Positions 53,582 to 62,080 of a DNA stretch of 64,000 nucleotides are shown one piece after another (positions within the stretch are counted from its first letter, which is position 1; each line of letters opens with the position of its first letter). The notes beneath the pieces were generated by a model. That model was not told the DNA's origin. It did no database searches and saw only the letters and a program-made list of their open reading frames with translations. Source of the DNA: Chitinophaga pollutisoli (GTDB lineage Bacteria; Bacteroidota; Bacteroidia; Chitinophagales; Chitinophagaceae); the NCBI RefSeq assembly GCF_038396755.1, contig NZ_CP149822.1:5238001-5302000 (forward strand). The letters are read 5' to 3'. The position numbers and the translations under genes are program-made.

Positions 53582-54379
53582 TCAGGAAGACAGCATGTAC
53601 CCCAGGATGGGTGCGCATTTTTCTTTGCAGGGCTTGTAGAATTCGCCGTGTTTCCAGGTGGCGGATTTTGGGGAAAGGCCCCACCAGAATTCCGCTAATG
53701 CCAGGGGTTCCAGGCGATGGCGGAAGGCATGCTGAAGTAGCTTGGGGCCCGCGCATTCTCCGGCGCCGGCGGGCGGTTGTTTGTAGCCGTGGTCCGCGAA
53801 AATATCGACCATATTCCGGGAGATGCCGGCTTTGTTGATGAAGTTGTATTGTTCGTGGATCTTCCGCTGGAGGCGCACAGAATGCGATTTGCGCAGCGAT
53901 TTCAGCCGGAGGATGGAGGGTTGGTGGAAGCTGGCGCATTCCTTTTCCAGTTCCGCGATTTGCTGATTGATTTCCGTTAAGCGGAGCATCCCGGCGTTAA
54001 CGAATCCTCCGTTGGCCAGTCCGTCGAAAACGGGGGCCACGAAACGGGAATGATGATTGCCATTGGCGAGTTTGCCGGAAAAGGCGGCGAGGTAGCCCAT
54101 GGTGCCGTCGGGCGTTCTGGCAACCAGCACACCGAACATCTTGCCGATCACGGCGCCTTCACCGCCGGCATCCAGCCCGAAATTGTGTTTCCACTCGTTT
54201 TGCATGGCGAGGTATCGTTGCAGTTCCGCTACGGCGATGGCGCACAACGGGTGAATGGCGCCCCCGGGGGCTAGGGAGGTTCCTTCGGCCAGGATACTCG
54301 CGGCCGCCTGGTCAGGGAAGCTGCAAAATGCTTCCTGTGCTGCTATGGCCGTGTATCCGTCATCACCTGTTTCAATCAT
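53582..54379 (-). CDS. Stand-alone N-terminal domain of Bacteroidota RluA-type pseudouridine synthase
   Basis: The 265-residue product begins MIETGDDGYTAIAAQEAF; upstream codons to 54664 run across the tRNA gene and are rejected. It contains HPLCAIAVAELQRYL, GKMFGVLVARTPDGTMGYLAAFSGKL, PPAGAGECAGPKLLQHAFRH and FWWGLSPKSATWKHGEFYKPCKEKCAPIL. These match the N-terminal half of Bacteroidota pseudouridylate synthases of about 550 residues. The protein stops right after this half; the catalytic HRLDxxTSG domain is absent and no downstream frame continues it. The function of the isolated domain is unknown. Confidence 0.7.
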   Translation of the reverse strand: MIETGDDGYTAIAAQEAFCSFPDQAAASILAEGTSLAPGGAIHPLCAIAVAELQRYLAMQNEWKHNFGLDAGGEGAVIGKMFGVLVARTPDGTMGYLAAFSGKLANGNHHSRFVAPVFDGLANGGFVNAGMLRLTEINQQIAELEKECASFHQPSILRLKSLRKSHSVRLQRKIHEQYNFINKAGISRNMVDIFADHGYKQPPAGAGECAGPKLLQHAFRHRLEPLALAEFWWGLSPKSATWKHGEFYKPCKEKCAPILGYMLSS

Positions 54380-54469
54380 ATGCGCGTTTGTCTGGAAAGG
54401 CGTGCCCGGGGCACGCCGGCGCAAAGGTACGCGATTACACGGGGCCCCTGAAAAGAAATCCCGGAAAAA

Positions 54470-54500
54470 TTTGGAGTAGCCATATTTTTGTTTACTTTTG
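54470..54500 (+). promoter_or_regulatory. Consensus Bacteroidota promoter of tRNA-Lys
   Basis: TTTG (54470-54473) and TACTTTTG (54493-54500) are separated by exactly 19 bases, matching the consensus TTTG-N19-TANNTTTG. Transcription would start near 54505, about 28 bases before the tRNA. Confidence 0.75.
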
Positions 54501-54532
54501 CCGCCCTGCAATGCGAAAGCGACGCAGCGAAT

Positions 54533-54605
54533 GATCTTGTAGCTCAGTTGGTAGAGCAATACACTTTTAATGTATGGGCCCTGGGTTCGAGTCCCAGCGA
54601 GATCA
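54533..54605 (+). tRNA. tRNA-Lys (anticodon UUU)
   Basis: The 73-base gene folds into a complete cloverleaf. The acceptor stem GATCTTG pairs with CGAGATC, the D stem is GCTC/GAGC, the anticodon stem is ATACA/TGTAT with loop CTTTTAA, and the T stem is CTGGG/CCCAG with TTCGAGT. The anticodon TTT reads Lys codons. CCA is not encoded. Confidence 0.97.
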
Positions 54606-54607
54606 CG

Positions 54608-54630
54608 AAGGTACGGGCCATCCGTACCTT
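54608..54630 (+). terminator. Terminator of tRNA-Lys
   Basis: A perfect 9-bp stem AAGGTACGG (54608-54616 with 54622-54630) followed by T residues lies 2 bases after the tRNA. Confidence 0.85.
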
Positions 54631-54675
54631 TTTTCGTTGGGACAATCCCGGATCGGGTGGCCATTTCATTGATTA

Positions 54676-55160
54676 TTACTCGTCGTGGTTTGCTGCAGGC
54701 GAATTTGGCACCGGGGGCGCCGCAGCATTGATTTCCGTATGCCGTATTTTTCCCCCAGGTACCCGGTCCATGCCGTCAGGCCAAAACAGGAAACTGACAA
54801 GGCGAGCACAATAACGGACAAGGCTCTGTTGAATCTCGAGGATGTAATTGTTAAAATGCCCGCAGCAAGCGCGGCTACACCTAATACAATAAGGTTTATG
54901 AGAGCTATCTCTGCAAATTCTTCATGCTCTTCAATCACATTTTTGGAAATTCCCTGTATATGCCCGACAGTTTCCTCCGCACCCTCACCGGTGGAAAAGG
55001 CGATAATCCCACCCACGGATGCAAAAAACAGCACTGCAAAGGCGGCGATTTTTGTGTGATGGCTACCTGTGACCATGCCGTATAAAAGAATGGAAAGCCC
55101 AATGAGGGCGCCGTATATAGGCAAATGCGTAATGATCAGGTGGATATGTGTTGGATTCAT
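54676..55160 (-). CDS. DUF2231-like membrane protein, frameshifted at its C-terminus
   Basis: The protein starts MNPTHIHLIITHLPIYGALIG and has four membrane helices. The family features HIHLIITHLPIYGALIG and STGEGAEETV are visible, and the segment HEEFAEIAL lies before helix 3. The open frame ends in basic sequence, but a one-base shift at 54752-54756 (G5 on the coding strand, expected G6) restores TGYLGGKIRHTEI and the end PAANHDE. The restored length is about 161 residues. DUF2231 proteins often bind haem or sit in respiratory loci; the role here is unknown. Upstream ATGs at 55172 and 55199 are possible. Confidence 0.75.
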
Positions 55161-55515
55161 GGTTTTTGACATAAATTTCCGTGAATTTGGGGACCCCATG
55201 AATGATGTCAGTCAACATGGACTTTGACAGACATCATCTCCGGATCTCTTTCATTATAGCATAGCAATCGCACGGCACCATGGATGAAACTCATCTATTT
55301 TATTGATCCTTATCATCATTTTTTATTGGAGAACTTTGTTAAATTAGTTATCTGAAAATTGGCCCCGACGAATCAATAGCGTAGCCCATGAAATATGGAC
55401 AAACTCCTGCGATAAATTAACCCCGTTTCCGGCCGTGAGTGCCACATTCCTGTACTTGTTCCTGTTTGCCGTTACACCGCCGAATTGTGATTTATTAACC
55501 TTAAAATCAATTTTT
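55161..55515. other. Intergenic region with inverted repeat, upstream of tandem lipoproteins
   Basis: About 350 bases without a gene. An imperfect 12-bp inverted repeat ATGATGTCAGTC (55202-55213) with 55226-55237 has one mismatch and a 12-base loop, possibly a regulator site or weak terminator. The A/T-rich sequence just before the lipoprotein ATG is typical of Bacteroidota translation starts, without a Shine-Dalgarno sequence. Confidence 0.45.
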
Positions 55516-56313
55516 ATGAGATTATTGTTAATCGCATTCGCATGCGTAATGCTAGGCGGTTGCCTGTTGTCCGCTTGCCGGAAGGATCCTTTTCCGCACC
55601 CGGATAAACCGTTCTGCCGCATCGCAAAGTTTAAAGGGGATATTTACTTTTCCGGACCCGTCGATTCTTTCGTTATTTCCTACAATAGCAAGGGCGACCC
55701 TGTCAGTATGATCCGCGGTTTCGTGGGAACAAGCGCTCCCAATTATCTGTTTCTTTACGATCATAAGGGCAGGATGACGGATTTTTATGGCGTTTATACA
55801 AATCCCACTTCTTTTGACGTTTGGCATCGCTATCATTATGATAACAAAAATCGGATAGTGCTGGATACGACCTATGAATTCGGTGAAGTAGGACCGGATA
55901 ATACCCCTCAGCCGAGCCCCGGCCGGCCTTATCTTGGCGTTCGCAATATCTCCACTTATGCGTACGATCATTTCAACCGGATCATCAGGTCCACCGACAC
56001 ATACGGCCGTGACACCGTATTTGTAACCAGGCTGTTCAAATACAACGTCGCCGGAAATCTTGTGTCAGTTGAAGAACAGTCTGGCGGAGCTTCGACGACA
56101 ATCAATTACAGTTATGACGATAAGTTGAATTTCCATCTCCTGCATCCCATCTGGCAGTTTCTGGACAGGGACTACAGTATCAATAACCGGTTCCCCGTAA
56201 TCGCCTATAATTCATATGGGCTCCCTGTCTCCATCAAGATCGCCAGTCACGGGTACGCTTACTTCGCCACCACACCCTTCACATATGCAGATATCGAATA
56301 TTCTTGTAAATAG
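55516..56313 (+). CDS. Lipoprotein with YD-repeat-like sequence, copy 1
   Basis: The protein is about 265 residues from MRLLLIAFACVMLGGCLLSAC, with a lipobox. Repeats such as FLYDHKGRMTDFYGV, RYHYDNKNRIVLDTT, AYDHFNRIIRSTDTYG and FKYNVAGNLVSVE follow the YD/RHS-like pattern. It ends with YNSYGLPVSIKIASHG. No known enzyme domain is visible. It would sit on the outer membrane. The next gene is a close paralogue. Confidence 0.7.
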   Translation: MRLLLIAFACVMLGGCLLSACRKDPFPHPDKPFCRIAKFKGDIYFSGPVDSFVISYNSKGDPVSMIRGFVGTSAPNYLFLYDHKGRMTDFYGVYTNPTSFDVWHRYHYDNKNRIVLDTTYEFGEVGPDNTPQPSPGRPYLGVRNISTYAYDHFNRIIRSTDTYGRDTVFVTRLFKYNVAGNLVSVEEQSGGASTTINYSYDDKLNFHLLHPIWQFLDRDYSINNRFPVIAYNSYGLPVSIKIASHGYAYFATTPFTYADIEYSCK

Positions 56314-56327
56314 GTAAAATATGCGTT

Positions 56328-57125
56328 ATGAAGAAGATATTACTATTCGTGGCGGCATGTATGTTGATTGCAGCCGTCCATCATCTTACCGGGTGTAATA
56401 AGTATCATGATGTAATTCCCCAGGATGCTGGTTGCCAGATCGTGAAAATGAAAGGAGGCCTTTTTCTGGGCGACTCCCTGGTTTTTTCATATGACCCCAA
56501 AGACAGACCCGTAAGTATCACCCGCGGCGCTGTGGGCACGGGGTCCCCGAATTACCGGTTCCTGTATGACAGGAAAGGACGGTTAACGGACTTTTACAGC
56601 GTTTATGAACCGCCAAATCCTTACTTTGAAAACTGGCACCGGTATCATTACGACAACAGAAACCGGATCATCACCGACACCAGTTTCTCCTTTGGCTACA
56701 TCGGGCCGGGTATCCCGTTACCGGGCCCCGGGCAGGGAAAACTGTATGTCGGAAACGTGTCTACTTATAAATACGACCAGGTAGACAGGATCATCCAGGC
56801 AACGGATTATTACGGCCTAGCAACATTTGTGACTTCCACCTATACATATAACAGGCAGGGCAATATTGAAAAGATCGTCCGGCAGTCGGAGGGTAGCAGT
56901 ACAACAGAGACCTTTACTTACGATGACAAGGCCAGCTTGCGACTAACCAATCCTGTTTGGCAGTTTCTGGACAGGAACTACAGTGTTAATAATGATATGA
57001 AGGTGTTTTCCTACAACAAGTACGGATTACCGGTGGATGTGGATTTCGGTGGTCACGGAACTGGTATGTTCGCTACCATCCAGATTGGGGCTACTTCGAT
57101 CACTTATGATTGCCGGCGGCATTAG
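56328..57125 (+). CDS. Lipoprotein with YD-repeat-like sequence, copy 2
   Basis: The 265-residue paralogue of the preceding gene has a lipobox (HHLTGCNKYHDV). It repeats the same blocks in the same order: FLYDRKGRLTDFYSV, RYHYDNRNRIITDTS, YKYDQVDRIIQATDYYG and YNRQGNIEKIV, then LRLTNPVWQFLDRNYSVNN. The gap between the genes is 14 bases, so they are co-transcribed. The pair arose by tandem duplication; the function is unknown. Confidence 0.7.
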   Translation: MKKILLFVAACMLIAAVHHLTGCNKYHDVIPQDAGCQIVKMKGGLFLGDSLVFSYDPKDRPVSITRGAVGTGSPNYRFLYDRKGRLTDFYSVYEPPNPYFENWHRYHYDNRNRIITDTSFSFGYIGPGIPLPGPGQGKLYVGNVSTYKYDQVDRIIQATDYYGLATFVTSTYTYNRQGNIEKIVRQSEGSSTTETFTYDDKASLRLTNPVWQFLDRNYSVNNDMKVFSYNKYGLPVDVDFGGHGTGMFATIQIGATSITYDCRRH

Positions 57126-57191
57126 CGGGCATGCGGCGGTAGTCAGGAACACGATCCTGTGAGGCCGGAAGCATGTTTATTACATGTCAGA

Positions 57192-57899
57192 TCATTTAAA
57201 TGATTCGTCTATGGCGTGTAGTAATTGTTCTCCGTTCCATCTGCCGTCTACCATTATCCGCCTAATGGAAAATTGCGGCCATGCGCTCATTTTCGTTTCA
57301 GATAGTTGGAAAGCGGCTTTATACCCGGCTTTTTTTACCTGCGCTGCAATTGTGTCATTCCAAAAGCCATAGGGATAGGCGAAAAGCGTAACGGGTGCGC
57401 CGGTTATCCGCTCCAGCGATGATTTGGTGCCACTAAGCTGTTGTGCGGCGTCAGGGAACCCGCGCGCCGAAAGGCGTGGGTGATCCCAGGTATGGCTGCC
57501 GATCCAATGCCCGTGTTCATGCAATGTCTTGATCTGGGAACTGGTCAGGAAGCCTTTCTTACCGATGGTGACAGTCATAATGAAAAAAATACCCCTGAAG
57601 CCAGCTTCCTCCAGGGCCGGCGCGGCGATAAGGAAATGGTCGGCATGCGAGTCGTCGAAGGTGATGAAGATGGATTTGGGTGGGAGTGATGCGCCGTCTG
57701 ACAGCAGGGAGGGATCGGGCGTATGGTAACCTGCATCGCGCAGGGCTTGCAATTGCCGGCGGAATGCCGCGGATGTGGCATGGAGCCTGTCGCCCGTGCC
57801 TGTCGCAGCCAGATTGTGGTAGCATAATACGGGTACCTGGCCGGTGGAGGCGGGAGGTATGTTTGTAAATGTCTGCAGGAGGAAAATGATTAACCACAT
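57192..57899 (-). CDS. Secreted polysaccharide deacetylase
   Basis: The 235-residue protein has a short hydrophobic N-terminus and VPVLCYHNLAATG. The catalytic Asp pair lies in FITFDDSHADHF and the metal-binding motif in GSHTWDHPRLSARGF, with FAYPYGFWNDTIAAQVKKAGYKAAF near the end. It belongs to the NodB-fold (CE4) deacetylases, which remove acetyl groups from chitin-like or cell-wall polymers using zinc. It is convergent with the lipoprotein pair. Confidence 0.85.
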   Translation of the reverse strand: MWLIIFLLQTFTNIPPASTGQVPVLCYHNLAATGTGDRLHATSAAFRRQLQALRDAGYHTPDPSLLSDGASLPPKSIFITFDDSHADHFLIAAPALEEAGFRGIFFIMTVTIGKKGFLTSSQIKTLHEHGHWIGSHTWDHPRLSARGFPDAAQQLSGTKSSLERITGAPVTLFAYPYGFWNDTIAAQVKKAGYKAAFQLSETKMSAWPQFSIRRIMVDGRWNGEQLLHAIDESFK

Positions 57900-58035
57900 A
57901 GCTTAAAGGTAACAGCATCGGATTGCCGGGGCAATGACGGCGGCATGATCGGGATATGATCAACGTCAACAGCGTTGTGCCTGTGATCATCGGACCAGGT
58001 GTGTAAAAATGATAGCTTGTGCCAAATATTACGTT

Positions 58036-58494
58036 ATGGCTAATCTTTTTTCTCCCGCATTTATGGTAATCAATGGTATTAGCCTCGCCATACTCGCATT
58101 TTCCTTTTTCAGGCCGGCGCGGGCGGCCTATGTTTTGGGGATTTTATTTCTATTTGCCGCCGTGATCAACATCGTGGTGTTGACTGCCCGGCCGGAGGCA
58201 TTCCTGGAGTTGTCGGCAGTGGCGGTATATGATTGGTACATCCGGGCGATGGATGCATCTTTCCGCTTTTTTGAACAGGGGATGATATTGGCCATCACCC
58301 TGGGGCAGTTGATGATCGCGGCAGCCATGTTCGGCAGCGGACGATGGCGCAGTGCGGGACTGGCATGTGCACTGGTCTTTTTCCTTGCCATCGCGCCGCT
58401 CGGGGCCGGAGCGGCATTTCCCTCACCCGTAATTTTAGCCGGTGCCTGCCTGGTTATCTTATTGAAAACAAATAGAAAACAATTGGCGAATTAG
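58036..58494 (+). CDS. Small integral membrane protein
   Basis: The product has about 152 residues from MANLFSPAFMVINGISLAIL and about four transmembrane helices. The loop YDWYIRAMDASFRFFEQGM separates the central helices and LKTNRKQLAN ends it. I do not recognise the family. It precedes the exporter adaptor gene by 12 bases and may belong to the exporter operon. Confidence 0.6.
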   Translation: MANLFSPAFMVINGISLAILAFSFFRPARAAYVLGILFLFAAVINIVVLTARPEAFLELSAVAVYDWYIRAMDASFRFFEQGMILAITLGQLMIAAAMFGSGRWRSAGLACALVFFLAIAPLGAGAAFPSPVILAGACLVILLKTNRKQLAN

Positions 58495-58506
58495 TCGCAT
58501 ATTACT

Positions 58507-59586
58507 ATGAAGTATCCCATCCTTCTGATGTTGGCTTTACCGTTTTATTCCTGCGAAGCGCAACGGGAGAAAATCCACCCGGTTTTGGAAGACATTACCG
58601 AATCTGTATATGCGTCCGGTATCGTGAAATGCGAAAATCAGTACGAAGTATTTTCAACAGTGAATGGCATCGCGGTCCGTTGGCTCGTGAAAGAAGGAGG
58701 GATCGTGGACTACAGGCAGCCGATTCTCGAAGTGCAGGGGGAAACGGCGCGGCTGCAGGCGGAGAACGCATCCATTGCAGCGGAGAACGCTACCCGTAAT
58801 GCGAACCTCCGGCGGATCGGGGAATTAGAGATCAGTGTGAATGACGCAAAAATGAATTTAGACCAGCGTGCGGTGGAGCTGCAGCGGCAACGCAACCTAT
58901 GGGCGCAGCAAATCGGAAGCCGCAACGAGCTGGAACAGCGGGAACTTGCATGGAAGACCGCCGGGAATGCTTATGAATCAGCGCGTTTGCGATACGAAGA
59001 ACTGCTTCGCGAAATCGGATTCGGGGAAAAACAGGCATTGAAAAACCTGGAAATTTCCAGGACGGCGGCTGCCGAACATACCGTTAAATGCGAACATGGC
59101 GGAAAATTGTTTTTCACTTTCGTGGAAGAAGGCGAAATGGTTAACACCCTGCAACCCGTCGCCGTTATCGGAGATCCTGATTCTTTTATACTGGAATTGC
59201 AGGTTGATGAATACGATGTGGCACGTATAAGGAAGGGCCAGCCGGTCGCGGTGTCTATGGATAGTTATGAAGGACAGGTGTTCGACGCCGTCGTGGAAAC
59301 ACTGAAGCCATATATGAACGAAAAATCGAAAACATTTGTACTCGAAGCACGATTCCGGAAGGCGCCGCCCGTATTATATCCCAACCTTACCTGCGAAGCC
59401 AATATCGTAGTGGCCCATAAGAAGCAGGTGCTGACCATCCCCCGTTCTTATTTGCTGGAAGGAGGTTTTGTGCTGTTGGAGAACGGAAAGCAGCAGCGTG
59501 TGGTTACCGGGTTGATGGATTATCAGAGAGTTGAAATTACCGGTGGTATTACACCGGACGACGTCATTCTTAAACCGGAGCAATGA
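58507..59586 (+). CDS. MacA/HlyD-type periplasmic adaptor lipoprotein
   Basis: The 359-residue protein has a lipobox (MLALPFYSCEAQ). It has a biotinyl-lipoyl-like half (WLVKEGGIVDYRQPILEVQG) and a coiled-coil hairpin of about 110 residues. The second lipoyl half is KCEHGGKLFFTFVEEGEMV, and a beta barrel has DEYDVARIRKGQPVAVSMDSYEGQ. It would link the FtsX-type permease encoded next to an outer-membrane TolC channel not encoded in this cluster. Its stop overlaps the permease start by 4 bases. Confidence 0.8.
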   Translation: MKYPILLMLALPFYSCEAQREKIHPVLEDITESVYASGIVKCENQYEVFSTVNGIAVRWLVKEGGIVDYRQPILEVQGETARLQAENASIAAENATRNANLRRIGELEISVNDAKMNLDQRAVELQRQRNLWAQQIGSRNELEQRELAWKTAGNAYESARLRYEELLREIGFGEKQALKNLEISRTAAAEHTVKCEHGGKLFFTFVEEGEMVNTLQPVAVIGDPDSFILELQVDEYDVARIRKGQPVAVSMDSYEGQVFDAVVETLKPYMNEKSKTFVLEARFRKAPPVLYPNLTCEANIVVAHKKQVLTIPRSYLLEGGFVLLENGKQQRVVTGLMDYQRVEITGGITPDDVILKPEQ

Positions 59587-60836
59587 AGCTTGTCATCGAT
59601 ATCGCCCGCTCGTTACTGATGGCCCGCTGGCGGCAGACTTTGGTGGCGGCTATCGGGGTAACTTTCAGCGTCGGCATGTTTGTCGCATTATTGGGATTTA
59701 TGCAAGGGTTAAACAAGATGCTGGATTCCCTTTTTCTGAACCGTACACCCCATATCCGGCTCTATAATGAAGTGAAACCCACCGCCATCCAACCCGTGAT
59801 GCTGCTGCCTGCGTACGATTCCACCTATCATTTCATCCATTCCGTAAAAACGAAAGACAGCAGGACGGAGATCCGCAACAGTGCGGCGATCATGCAGGCT
59901 TTACGGCACGACGGGCGCGTGTCCGGTATCGCGCCAAAAGTAGTCATGGAGGTTTTTTTCAACGAAGGGCCCTCTGATATCGCGGCATCGGTGAATGGCA
60001 TCGACGTTTTACAGGAAAACACCTTATTCCATTTTTCTGACTATGTGCGGGCCGGCGATGCCAACAACCTGGACAAGGTGCCAAACAGCATCATCCTCGG
60101 GAAGGCGCTGGCCGAAAGATTGTTGACGGATGTGGGAGAACGGGTGCAGCTGACAACGCCCGGTGGTGAACGTTTTACCTTGAAAGTTGTTGGATTGTGG
60201 CAATCCGGTATCCAGGACTTTGACAGGATACAGAGTTTTACTTCCCTTACCACGGCACGGAAACTTTCCGGGAAGACAGGCAATTTCGTTACGGATATCC
60301 AAATCCGGTTGAAGGATATAGACAATGCGCCGGCTTTGGCAAAATTGTACGGCGGTATGTTCAATACCAGCGCGCAGGATGTGCAAACGCTCAGCGCGGA
60401 GTTCGAAACCGGCAGTTCGATCCGCTCGCTCATTTCCTACGTGGTGGGTGTAACCCTGCTCACCGTATCGGGTTTCGGTATTTATAATATTCTTAATATG
60501 ATTATTTATGAAAAGATGGATGCGATCGCGATTCTGAAAGCCACTGGTTTTTCCGGGAAAGACGTGCGGCGCATATTCATTGTGATGGCATTAAGCATCG
60601 GGGTTTTCGGTGGTTTGGCGGGGCTTCTGCTGGGAGGGATGTTGTCGGCTGGAATCGACCAGGTGCCGTTCCGCACCACTTCTTTGCCCACGGTTACCAC
60701 GTACCCTGTCAGCTATGAGCCATTTATCTATGTCACAGGCGGCGTATTCTCATTATTATTTACCTGGCTGGCGGGATGGCTGCCTTCGCGAAAGGCGGGC
60801 ACCATTGATCCGGTCGTTATCATCAGGGGGAAATAG
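59583..60836 (+). CDS. MacB/FtsX-type ABC permease
   Basis: The 417-residue protein has an N-terminal helix (TLVAAIGVTFSVGMFVALLGFM). A periplasmic domain of about 230 residues follows (NSIILGKALAERLLTDVGERVQLTTPGG). Three C-terminal helices include SYVVGVTLLTVSGFGIYNILNMIIYEKMDAIAILKATGFSG, the FtsX signature. It ends in the cytoplasmic SRKAGTIDPVVIIRGK. With the adaptor and ATPase it makes a tripartite exporter of lipids, peptides or small molecules. Confidence 0.85.
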   Translation: MKLVIDIARSLLMARWRQTLVAAIGVTFSVGMFVALLGFMQGLNKMLDSLFLNRTPHIRLYNEVKPTAIQPVMLLPAYDSTYHFIHSVKTKDSRTEIRNSAAIMQALRHDGRVSGIAPKVVMEVFFNEGPSDIAASVNGIDVLQENTLFHFSDYVRAGDANNLDKVPNSIILGKALAERLLTDVGERVQLTTPGGERFTLKVVGLWQSGIQDFDRIQSFTSLTTARKLSGKTGNFVTDIQIRLKDIDNAPALAKLYGGMFNTSAQDVQTLSAEFETGSSIRSLISYVVGVTLLTVSGFGIYNILNMIIYEKMDAIAILKATGFSGKDVRRIFIVMALSIGVFGGLAGLLLGGMLSAGIDQVPFRTTSLPTVTTYPVSYEPFIYVTGGVFSLLFTWLAGWLPSRKAGTIDPVVIIRGK

Positions 60837-60838
60837 CC

Positions 60839-61525
60839 ATGGGCGACATTATCCTGGAAGCGAGGAATATCAACAAGTACTTCCACGACCCCGTGGAGGT
60901 GAAAGCGTTGGACGATATATGTTTAAGCGTCAGGAAGGGGGAATTCGCAACCATCACCGGAAAGTCGGGCTGCGGCAAATCGACCCTGTTATACATCTTG
61001 TCTACCATGGACACGGATTATGAAGGTGAATTGTTAATAGACGGGGAACCCATGAACGGGAAGAGTGAGGCCACATTGGCCGGCATCCGTAACGGGAAGA
61101 TTGGCTTCGTATTTCAATTCCATTACCTGCTCAACGAATTTAGTGTACTGCAGAATGTCATGTTGCCGGGTCTCAAACTTAACCGCTTTCCTCCGGGGGA
61201 AGTCGAAAACCGCGCCATGGCCAGACTTGATCAGCTGGGCATCCGCCTGCTGGCCAAACGTAAAGCCTACCAGCTGTCAGGTGGGGAAAAGCAACGCGTG
61301 GCCATTGCCCGCGCTTTGATCAACGACCCCTGTATCATTATGGGCGACGAGCCGACGGGTAACCTCGACAAGAAGAACGGAGAGCTCGTCTTCAATATAT
61401 TCCGCGACCTGGCGGCAGACTACCTCCAAACCCTCCTGATCGTCACCCACGATGAGACGTTTGCTTCCCGGACAGACAGGACTATCAGGATGGAAGACGG
61501 AAAAATTATGGATGGTCAGCTTTAG
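60839..61525 (+). CDS. LolD/MacB-type ABC ATPase
   Basis: The 228-residue ATPase has Walker [10 protein letters not shown], signature [15 protein letters not shown] and Walker [17 protein letters not shown], with the H-loop VTHDE. It belongs to the group that drives FtsX-type permeases. It follows the permease by 2 bases. Confidence 0.9.
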   Translation: MGDIILEARNINKYFHDPVEVKALDDICLSVRKGEFATITGKSGCGKSTLLYILSTMDTDYEGELLIDGEPMNGKSEATLAGIRNGKIGFVFQFHYLLNEFSVLQNVMLPGLKLNRFPPGEVENRAMARLDQLGIRLLAKRKAYQLSGGEKQRVAIARALINDPCIIMGDEPTGNLDKKNGELVFNIFRDLAADYLQTLLIVTHDETFASRTDRTIRMEDGKIMDGQL

Positions 61526-61658
61526 GAACGATAGACCCGGTGAGCGAAAATCATGATAACGGTCAACAAATAATATGATGGCTGTCATCGTCCCGGGGGC
61601 TGGTTTCCATTAAATTGGCGGTTGGCATCAATCTTCACTGACTTTAAAACCTGAAGTT

Positions 61659-62080
61659 ATGTTCCTCGAAATTTCCGACCAGAAAACCATCGGGGCTTTG
61701 AAACAGGAGTTTGCCTATCATTTTCCCTTCCTCAAAATTGTTTTTTTCCGGCGCCCGAGGAAGCCGGCGACATGATCCGGGGAAAGCCGTTCCCCCAATC
61801 CAGGGCTGTGGGGGCAGTTCGTTACCGGCATAACAACGGTGCCATGGAAATACATCCGCTGCATACGGCCTGGCATATCGAAAAATGTTTTCGGGAGCGA
61901 TTCGGTTTGCATATAATGATTTACCGGAAAACGCAAAAGGGATGGACGCTCGCACCCAGCACCAGGGACATGACACTGCAGGCGCATAACGAATTGGGGC
62001 GTATGGCGGTGGAAGCCGTACCTGTAGGACTTCGCCAGGATGAGTCATCCGATGAAAAGCAGCGCAGCCATGATTCGTAA
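61659..62080 (+). CDS. Unrecognised small protein, frameshifted
   Basis: The N-terminal frame MFLEISDQKTIGALKQEFAYHFPFLKIVFF continues in the next frame as PAPEEAGDMIRGKPFPQ. Then come MEIHPLHTAWHIEKCFRERFGLHIMIYRK, TLAPSTRDMTLQAHNELG and a charged tail. The frames join if the T run 61741-61747 is eight. The restored length is about 140 residues with a mixed alpha/beta pattern. I do not recognise the family. It overlaps the start of the next gene by 11 bases. Confidence 0.55.
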
